Shown here one piece after another: positions 56,511 to 64,000 of a DNA stretch of 64,000 nt; positions within the stretch are counted from its first letter, which is position 1, and each line of letters starts with the position of its first letter. The translations under genes and the position numbers were made by a program. The notes below the pieces were generated by a model. The model made no database searches. It had not been told where the DNA came from and worked only from the letters and a program-made list of their open reading frames with translations. This DNA is from Candidatus Trichorickettsia mobilis (GTDB lineage: Bacteria > Pseudomonadota > Alphaproteobacteria > Rickettsiales > Rickettsiaceae), in the NCBI RefSeq assembly GCF_034366785.1, contig NZ_CP112932.1, positions 1,238,501 to 1,302,500 on the forward strand, written 5' to 3'.

Positions 56511-57035
56511 ATGATTAAGAATACAAGAGATGAGTATGGAATAGTAGCGAAATTATTACATTGGGCAATTGCTGCAGTTATATTAGGAATGATAATAGTT
56601 GGTTTTGTGATGTCTGGTATGGCTAGTTCTGAATTAAAATTTCAAATTTATGGCATCCATAAAGCTACTGGGGTAATGTTGTTGTTTTTTATTTTCTTAA
56701 GATTAATTTGGAAATTAATTAATGTTAGTGTAGTTGTTGAGATGCCTTTATGGCAGCACCTTGCAGCAAAAGCAGGTCATTTGTTGCTATATTTATTAAT
56801 GTTTGCAATGCCAATTAGCGGCATGTTAATGTCATTAATGAGTGGTCATGATATAAGTATTTATGGGTTTTATACAATTAAAACAATAACCAAGAATGAG
56901 TTAATTGGCAAAACCTCATGGATGTTACACGGTTATTTTGCATGGGTTTTTGTCGGAGTAATTGTAGCACATGTCTTGGCTGCGCTATATCATCATTTTA
57001 TAAGAAAAGATAATGTGTTGAAAAATATAATCTGA
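56511..57035 (+). CDS. cybB: cytochrome b561
   Basis: 174 residues with four membrane helices and conserved heme-ligand His residues: AKLLHWAIAAVI (helix 1), YGIHKATGVMLLF (helix 2) and the helix 4 region MLHGYFAWVFVGVIVAHVLA. It passes electrons between membrane quinol and other acceptors; superoxide:ubiquinone oxidoreductase activity is known for E. coli CybB. It lies directly behind the small membrane protein gene. Confidence 0.88.
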   Translation: MIKNTRDEYGIVAKLLHWAIAAVILGMIIVGFVMSGMASSELKFQIYGIHKATGVMLLFFIFLRLIWKLINVSVVVEMPLWQHLAAKAGHLLLYLLMFAMPISGMLMSLMSGHDISIYGFYTIKTITKNELIGKTSWMLHGYFAWVFVGVIVAHVLAALYHHFIRKDNVLKNII

Positions 57036-57344
57036 TAGATATTCGGTGTAAACAAACGCTCACGTCATCCCAAGCTAACACAGTCATCCCAAACACCTAG
57101 TGTCATCCCGAACTTGTTTCGGGATGACACTAGCTGTTCGGGATCTGATATATTCTCACGAATTGCGGAGTCATTAGATAGTGTTCAATGAACCGTGTAA
57201 ATTAAAGTAAGATTCGTCTGAGCTGATGGCTAAAGCCCGAAGCAATCCAGGAATGAATCCCAAGGACTTAAAGACTAGATTGCCACGCGAACTGACGTTC
57301 GCTCGCAATGACATTTTTGCTAAAATCCGTGAACGCTCACAACT
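57036..57344. repeat. 309-bp intergenic region with several palindromic repeats
   Basis: A perfect hairpin at 57097-57133 (arms CTAGTGTCATCCCG/CGGGATGACACTAG, loop 9) lies next to two more GTCATCCC units (57064 and 57083). A second repeat with GAAGCAATCC (about 57239), ATTGCCACGCGAA (about 57279) and CGCTCGCAATGAC (about 57299) follows. The last part, CCGTGAACGCTCAC (about 57328), matches the repeat at 21235-21292. Confidence 0.7.
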
Positions 57345-59876
57345 CTAAACTACAATATTTATTATCTTTTGTGGAACTATAATAATTTTTTTAATTGCAA
57401 GTCCAGTTATATGTTTTTGTACTTCAGGTAAATTTATCGCCAAATTTTTTATCTCTTCCTCAGGAGTCGCATTTGCAATATCGCTGACAGCCCGTAATTT
57501 ACCGTTCACCTGTATAGCAATAGTGTAAGTGGCTGATACCAAAAATTTTTCATCAAATATCGGCCAATTAGTTAAATAAAGTGGAGTAGTGTAGCCAAGA
57601 ATCTGCCATATTTCTTCAGCATAATGTGGAGTAAAAGGGTTAATCAATTGAATTAAAACAGTATAACCTTCTTTTATTAGTTGAATATCAGTTGTACTAG
57701 CCGCTAGCTCATCTGATAATTTATTAAATAATTCACGGATATGAGCGATAGCTTTATTTAATTTGAAATTAGCTATCTCATCAGTAACTTGCTTGATAGT
57801 GTAATGAATTAAACTTCGTAAGTTAGAGTTAGTGTCAACTGAATTTATGTTTATGCTAGATTGCTCTTTTAATGTAATTTCATTACACATATTATATAAT
57901 CTGGTAATAAACTTGGAACAACCTTCAAGTCCATTAGTAGACCATTCTAAATCTTTTTCCGGAGGGCTGTCAGATAATACAAAGAGACGCATTGCATCTG
58001 CTCCGTACTGTTTAAGCATAGATTCTAAATCAACGACATTCTTCTTTGATTTACTCATTTTTTCTACTTTGCCTAAAAATACTTCAAGGCCGCTTTCCTT
58101 ATGAATAAGCTTGCTATCTTTTTTAACTACTTCGTCCGGATATACCCAATTACCTTCTATGTCTTGGTAAGTAGCGTGTAATACCATACCTTGTGTTAAT
58201 AGACTGGTAAAAGGTTCGCGTATATTTACATACCCTTGTTCATTCATGATTTTGGTAAAAAATCTGGCATACAATAAATGTAGTACTGCATGTTCAACAC
58301 CACCAATATACTGATCTACCGGCAACCAGTAATCGCATGCAGTACGGTTAGTCATTTCTGATGCTGATGGATCGCAATATCTGGTAAAATACCATGATGA
58401 TTCAAAGAAAGTATCAAAAGTATCAGTTTCTCTGACACTTGAGCGATTACATTTTGGGCACTCAACATGTTTCCAGCTTGGATGATTAGAAAGTGGATTA
58501 CCGCGACCATCAAAGATAACATCCTGAGGCAAAGTAACCGGCAGTTGATCATCTGGTACTGCTACTGGGCCGCAGTTGGAGCAATGAATAATTGGAATAG
58601 GGCATCCCCAAAAACGTTGTCTCGATACTCCCCAATCTTTTAGGCGATAATTAGATTTACGTTCACCAGATTGTAATTTTTCAAGTTCAGTAATTATTTT
58701 TTCCTTTGCTTCTGCAAGATTTAGTTTGTTCAGTAAATGAGAGTTTATCATTACTCCGTCACCAGTATAAGCTTCTTGATCAACGTCAATTGTAATACCA
58801 GCTTTATCAATCACTTGCTTAATCGGTAATTGTAGAAATTTAGCCAACTCATGATCACGTTCATCATGTGCTGGACAACCAAAAACTGCGCCAGTTCCAT
58901 AATCAGCTAATACATAATTGGCAATAATTATTGGAATTTCTATTTTTTTATCTAAAGGGTGTATGGCATGAAGTCCAGTAAATATTCCTTGCTTTTGGAC
59001 TTTGTCAATAGAATTTGCTCCATGATCCAGTAGAGAACACTGGGTAATAAAAGCTTTAAACTGGTCATCAGATTTAATAGCAAGCGTATTAGTTAATGGG
59101 TGATTATAAGCAATTCCAATAAAACTAGCACCAAAAATAGTTTCAGGTCGCGTTGAAAATACTTCAATTGATTCGTTTAGCTCTTTAATTTTGAATTTGA
59201 TCTGAGCACCAATTGATTTACCAATCCATTTTTCTTGCATCACTCGCACACTTTCCGGCCATTGTGACAAGTTTTTGATCTCGCTTAGTAATTCTTCAAC
59301 GTAATTGGTGATCCTTAAGAACCATTGTTTTAGATAACGTTTTTCAACAACAGCGCCACTGCGCCAACCTTTACCGTCTACTACCTGTTCATTAGCCAGT
59401 ACGGTTTGGTCTACCGGATCCCAGTTCACTATCGATTCTTTCTGGTAAGCCAAACCTCTTTCATATAGTTCAAGAAAAAATTTCTGTTCATGTTTATAAT
59501 AATCAGGAGCGCAACTAGTAATTTCTTTCGACCAATCATAAGACAGGCCTATCGACTTTAGTTGATCACGCATGGTTGCAATATTATTATAAGTCCATGT
59601 AGCTGGATGAGCATTATTGCTAATAGCGGCATTTTCAGCCGGTAAACCAAACGCATCCCAGCCCATAGGATGCAATATATTATAGCCACGTGCCCTCATA
59701 AAGCGTGCAAAACAATCGCCGATCGCATAGTTTCGTAAGTGACCTACATGAATTTTTCCGGAAGGGTAGGGCAGCATTTCAAGAACATAATATTTTGGCA
59801 GTTCTTTGTTAATATCTGCTGTAAAAGCTCCTTGTTCTTGCCAAATTTTCTGCCATTTATGTTCGATGTTTTTCAT
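57345..59876 (-). CDS. leuS: leucyl-tRNA synthetase
   Basis: 843 residues. The HIGH motif is in [15 protein letters not shown] (about 37-51) and the KMSKS motif in [12 protein letters not shown] (about 612-623). The editing domain has the segment [13 protein letters not shown]. The zinc-like CSNC and CPKC pairs are present. A C-terminal tRNA-binding part ends in [15 protein letters not shown]. Length is normal for bacterial LeuRS. The DUF3576 gene upstream has the same orientation with an 8-base gap. Confidence 0.97.
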   Translation of the reverse strand: MKNIEHKWQKIWQEQGAFTADINKELPKYYVLEMLPYPSGKIHVGHLRNYAIGDCFARFMRARGYNILHPMGWDAFGLPAENAAISNNAHPATWTYNNIATMRDQLKSIGLSYDWSKEITSCAPDYYKHEQKFFLELYERGLAYQKESIVNWDPVDQTVLANEQVVDGKGWRSGAVVEKRYLKQWFLRITNYVEELLSEIKNLSQWPESVRVMQEKWIGKSIGAQIKFKIKELNESIEVFSTRPETIFGASFIGIAYNHPLTNTLAIKSDDQFKAFITQCSLLDHGANSIDKVQKQGIFTGLHAIHPLDKKIEIPIIIANYVLADYGTGAVFGCPAHDERDHELAKFLQLPIKQVIDKAGITIDVDQEAYTGDGVMINSHLLNKLNLAEAKEKIITELEKLQSGERKSNYRLKDWGVSRQRFWGCPIPIIHCSNCGPVAVPDDQLPVTLPQDVIFDGRGNPLSNHPSWKHVECPKCNRSSVRETDTFDTFFESSWYFTRYCDPSASEMTNRTACDYWLPVDQYIGGVEHAVLHLLYARFFTKIMNEQGYVNIREPFTSLLTQGMVLHATYQDIEGNWVYPDEVVKKDSKLIHKESGLEVFLGKVEKMSKSKKNVVDLESMLKQYGADAMRLFVLSDSPPEKDLEWSTNGLEGCSKFITRLYNMCNEITLKEQSSININSVDTNSNLRSLIHYTIKQVTDEIANFKLNKAIAHIRELFNKLSDELAASTTDIQLIKEGYTVLIQLINPFTPHYAEEIWQILGYTTPLYLTNWPIFDEKFLVSATYTIAIQVNGKLRAVSDIANATPEEEIKNLAINLPEVQKHITGLAIKKIIIVPQKIINIVV

Positions 59877-59884
59877 ATTATTTA

Positions 59885-60403
59885 TTATTCCTTGCGTTCA
59901 GATTGAATATATAATTCTCGTGCACGCCTTAGAATTTTATCCTCTAGTACGGGAGCTAAATCTGAGGGTTTGTCATTTTGAGTCCAATTGCCGTTTTTTA
60001 ATGTTTTAGAAAAAACCTTAACTTCAATGGCATCTGGACTAATTACTGTGTCTTTAATAAATAAATTAATCTTAAAACTAAATTGTGGTTTGTTTTTTGG
60101 ACTATACCATTCAGTGATAATTACCCCGCCAGTACTATCAATTGCAGCAAGTGGTGCAAAATTTAAAGTTTCAATGGCAGCTTGCCATAAATATTTGTTT
60201 ACAGAGCCAACTGAGTTTTTGGTAGATTCATTTTTAATCTTACCTGGTGCAAATACAATGCCGTCGCCACCTAACATTGAACCCATTTCCTCTGCTTTTC
60301 TTTCTTCTCTTGTTTTAGGGTAATTATCATTTGTGGCTAAAAGGTTATTAGCAAATGAGCAGATAAAGAAAATGATTAGGAGGCAATATGAAATGTTTTT
60401 CAT
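59885..60403 (-). CDS. DUF3576 family exported protein
   Basis: 172 residues. Signal peptide [20 protein letters not shown], possibly with cysteine-containing n-region. The mature domain shows [31 protein letters not shown] and [12 protein letters not shown], the DUF3576 pattern of alphaproteobacteria, in which the gene typically precedes leuS, as here. It is presumed an envelope protein; its function is unknown. Confidence 0.8.
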   Translation of the reverse strand: MKNISYCLLIIFFICSFANNLLATNDNYPKTREERKAEEMGSMLGGDGIVFAPGKIKNESTKNSVGSVNKYLWQAAIETLNFAPLAAIDSTGGVIITEWYSPKNKPQFSFKINLFIKDTVISPDAIEVKVFSKTLKNGNWTQNDKPSDLAPVLEDKILRRARELYIQSERKE

Positions 60404-60643
60404 AGTATATGTTATGGGTTAGTTAGAGCCTTAATATAAAATAGTACGTATGGTTAGTCAAAAGGAAAAAGCAAATTAATGATGTTCTTCCTCTCTGCCC
60501 ATTAAATAACATAAAAGCCTCAAAAATATTAACATTACATATTATTTGTTGGATAAAACATAATTAGCAATTGTAGCGACTATTAGTTAATTATATAACT
60601 TAGGTTAGTCCATGACCTTTAAATTAGAAAGCCAAGATTAGTA

Positions 60644-61606
60644 ATGATTATCACATATTTAAATCAAGATAATGCACTTAAGAAAAGTGAGAATTATGTT
60701 CTCAATGAGTCAACAATATGGATAGATTTATTTAATATTTCCGACGATGAAGAAAGATTGGTCGAAAGCTTTCTTGGTATTGATGTGCCAACTCTAGAAG
60801 AAGTAAAACAGATTGAGGTTTCCCGTAGATTATATGTTGAAAATGAGGCGTTATATATAACTACTGTACAATTAACTGTTGCTGAAAGTGATGTTCCTAC
60901 TACTCATTCTATAACCTTTATTCTTCATAAGCACCGCTTAATCACTGTTCGTTACACTGAACTCAAAGTTTTTAGTGTTTTTGTTAATAAATTAGGTAAA
61001 CAATTAATTAATTGTTATTATACAGCAGACGATATTTTTTTAGAATTATTTCGAAGTATAGTAGAAAGATTATCTGATATACTTGTATCCATTCGCGAAG
61101 AAATAGACAGTTGCAGTAAAAGGATATTTACTAAAAGTATACCAAACGAAAAAGTAGAATATCGTGAAGTATTAGAAAGAATAGGGTATAATGGAGACTT
61201 GCTCTCGAAAAGTCGTGAAAGTTTGGTCTCTTTAATGAGAGCGGTACACCATGTTTTGCAATCTTCGGATTTTTGTTGTGATGAACAAAAAATGATTTGC
61301 CTAAAAACTATCTTTACCGATATAAATTCAATTAGTGACTTTGCTCACTTTTTATCTGGAGAGCTAAATTTTATTTTAGACGCAACTCTTGGAATGATAG
61401 CTATTGAACAAAATGATATTATTAGAATTTTTTCAATAGTTGCTGTACTATTTTTACCTCCTACTTTAATAGCAAGTATTTATGGTATGAATTTTGATTT
61501 TATGCCTGAATTAAAGTACCATTATGGCTACCCAATAGCTATATTATTGATGTTACTTTCAATATTTTTAACTTATAAATTTTTTAAAAATAAAAAATGG
61601 ATGTAG
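60644..61606 (+). CDS. corA: CorA family magnesium/cobalt transporter
   Basis: 320 residues. A large N-terminal cytoplasmic domain (to about 255) is followed by two C-terminal helices. The selectivity motif YGMNF lies at the end of the first (IASIYGMNFDFMPEL), and the second ends in the basic KFFKNKKWM. CorA pentamers import Mg2+. It is divergent from the DUF3576 gene with a 240-bp gap. Confidence 0.93.
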   Translation: MIITYLNQDNALKKSENYVLNESTIWIDLFNISDDEERLVESFLGIDVPTLEEVKQIEVSRRLYVENEALYITTVQLTVAESDVPTTHSITFILHKHRLITVRYTELKVFSVFVNKLGKQLINCYYTADDIFLELFRSIVERLSDILVSIREEIDSCSKRIFTKSIPNEKVEYREVLERIGYNGDLLSKSRESLVSLMRAVHHVLQSSDFCCDEQKMICLKTIFTDINSISDFAHFLSGELNFILDATLGMIAIEQNDIIRIFSIVAVLFLPPTLIASIYGMNFDFMPELKYHYGYPIAILLMLLSIFLTYKFFKNKKWM

Positions 61607-61693
61607 GCTCTGTGATAGTGTCTCCATGTGTGCTCTTGTCTTATAACTGGATTGCTCCGATCATAAATGGCCTTGCAATGACTGGTATTACTC

Positions 61694-61722
61694 AAGCACT
61701 AAGGTAAAGTGTTTTAGTGCTT
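61694..61722 (+). terminator. hairpin after corA
   Basis: Arms AAGCACTAA (61694-61702) and TTAGTGCTT (61714-61722) are inverted copies with an 11-base loop, followed by TGTTGTC. It lies between corA and coxB on the same strand. Confidence 0.5.
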
Positions 61723-61778
61723 TGTTGTCAGAACAAAATGCTGTATTATTTAAGTGTTAAGTATTAATTTTGGAAATT

Positions 61779-62591
61779 ATGAGAATTATAATAGCTTTAT
61801 TAATTGTTACTTTTAGCGTTTCAGTACTGGCTTCTGAGCCATTACCATGGCAAATGCTATTACAGCCAGCAGCAAGTCCAATCATGGAAGAATTAAATTG
61901 GCTGCATAATTTTCTGCTTGCAGTATGTGCCTTTATAGTATTTGTGGTACTAGCGCTTTTGGTTTATGTGTGTATTAAATTTAATGCTAAAGCTAATCCG
62001 ATACCGGCAACATTTTCTCATAATGTTTTGATAGAAGTAATTTGGACTGTCATTCCAGTAATAATTCTTATAGCTATAGCTATTCCGTCTTTTCGTATTT
62101 TACGTATGGAGAATGAGATGCCTCCAGCTGAAGTTACTATTAAAGTAGTTGGCTATCAGTGGTATTGGAATTATAGTTACCCAGATCATGACAATATTGG
62201 TTTTGATAGTTATGTGATTGCTGATGATAAGTTAAAGCCAGGTCAAAGGCGATTATTAGAGGTTGATAATCGCTTAGTGATTCCAGAAAATACTATTGTG
62301 AAATTTTTAATTACTGCAGCTGATGTAATCCATAGCTTTGCTGTACCAGCTCTTGGTATTAAAACCGATGCGGTGCCGGGTCGAGTGAATGAAACTTGGA
62401 CCAAAGTGACTAAAAAAGGAGTTTATTATGGACAATGCTCAGAATTATGTGGTGTAAACCATGGGTTTATGCCAATTGCACTTGAGGTGGTAAGTAAGGA
62501 TGAATTTGATCGTTGGTTAATTCAAGCAAAAAGTAAATTTTCTAGTAATAATATTAACACTAAGATTAAGATAGCGGGATCCACAAATTAA
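61779..62591 (+). CDS. coxB: cytochrome c oxidase subunit II
   Basis: 270 residues from the ATG at 61779. A signal peptide (IIIALLIVTFSVSVLAS) and two membrane helices are followed by the cupredoxin domain. The CuA ligands are visible: DVIHSFAVPALG with His, CSELCGVNHGFM with two Cys, Glu and His. The TTG at 61770 would only add three residues, so ATG is chosen. The subunit takes electrons from cytochrome c. coxA follows after a 221-bp spacer with a long palindrome. Confidence 0.95.
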   Translation: MRIIIALLIVTFSVSVLASEPLPWQMLLQPAASPIMEELNWLHNFLLAVCAFIVFVVLALLVYVCIKFNAKANPIPATFSHNVLIEVIWTVIPVIILIAIAIPSFRILRMENEMPPAEVTIKVVGYQWYWNYSYPDHDNIGFDSYVIADDKLKPGQRRLLEVDNRLVIPENTIVKFLITAADVIHSFAVPALGIKTDAVPGRVNETWTKVTKKGVYYGQCSELCGVNHGFMPIALEVVSKDEFDRWLIQAKSKFSSNNINTKIKIAGSTN

Positions 62592-62617
62592 GAGGATATT
62601 CAAAAACCATACTAGTC

Positions 62618-62758
62618 AAGTTAAGGAAAATTGACACTCAATTGTCATTGTGGAGCCACTACGTTGCTGTGGCAATCCAATAAAAGTTGTTTTACATTTT
62701 CTGGATTGCTGTGACTTCGTCTCAGCTCAAACGATTGAGTGTCAATTTTCCTTAACTT
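62618..62758. repeat. 141-bp palindromic element between coxB and coxA
   Basis: Exact 25-base inverted arms at 62618-62642 and 62734-62758 (ends AAGTTAAGGAAAATTGACAC and its inverse). The interior also has palindromic pieces, with GTCATTGTGGAG (about 62644) and GGCAATCC (about 62671) against GGATTGCTGTGAC (about 62703). In RNA it would be a very stable hairpin between two genes whose products work in the same complex. Confidence 0.85.
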
Positions 62759-62800
62759 AGTATACATGATTTATTAAACATTATCGAATCTAACAAATAA

Positions 62801-64000
<1,200 letters not shown>

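Overview
The window is AT-rich with short intergenic palindromes, decaying genes and a gene complement typical of an obligate intracellular alphaproteobacterium of the order Rickettsiales, family Rickettsiaceae. Supporting evidence: an RPE1-type palindromic element translated inside glyS, a patatin-like phospholipase, a Sca-like autotransporter, a TraD fragment of the kind carried by Rickettsiales amplified genetic elements (RAGE), ProP-type MFS carriers, TraX, the split glyQ/glyS synthetase and a tol operon interrupted by a palindromic repeat. A glucose-6-phosphate isomerase and a PRPP synthetase next to pyrG are more sugar metabolism than I expect from a classical pathogenic Rickettsia, so a Megaira-, Torix/Tisiphia- or protist-associated lineage is plausible; I cannot name the species.

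Layout. 0-6 kb: 5' end of rpoN (divergent), the ABC-F ATPase uup, a MITE, an unknown gene, then the operon gmk - MFS carrier - queuosine-precursor transporter. 6-15.5 kb: SDR enzyme, HtrA-like protease, a shattered membrane glycosyltransferase-like gene flanked by copies of a promoter region, dnaK, dnaJ, prs, pgi. 15.5-24 kb: pyrG, tRNA-Thr, rpsP, rpmG, traX-like, murJ, a patatin phospholipase with a strong promoter, grxC. 24-30.6 kb: uvrB, a nested-transposon repeat, a secreted protein, an autotransporter, smpB and an MFS carrier under a TPP riboswitch, which marks it as a thiamine-type importer. 30.6-43.4 kb is an accessory island: LRR and PH-domain proteins, two toxin-antitoxin modules, broken RhuM, IS6 and IS256 remnants, a coiled-coil protein, three Rpn-family nucleases (two broken), two serine resolvases (one truncated), a tmk fragment, a TraD fragment, and a protein with the motif order of the OspF/SpvC phosphothreonine lyases. 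43.4-64 kb returns to core genes: tolBARQ, rpmA-rplU, pbpC, tsaC, glyS, glyQ, a zinc CDF transporter, cytochrome b561, leuS, DUF3576, corA, coxB and the start of coxA.

The most interesting items are the candidate OspF/SpvC-type effector (42137-42988), the TPP riboswitch controlling an MFS carrier (30730-30836), a three-level nest of palindromic mobile elements (25755-26256) with exact target duplications, an RPE1 insert in glyS, an autotransporter whose signal-peptide start is out of frame by one base at an A tract, and a 36-bp perfect foldback at the 3' end of the SDR gene. Family assignments come from motif recognition by eye; no database search was possible.
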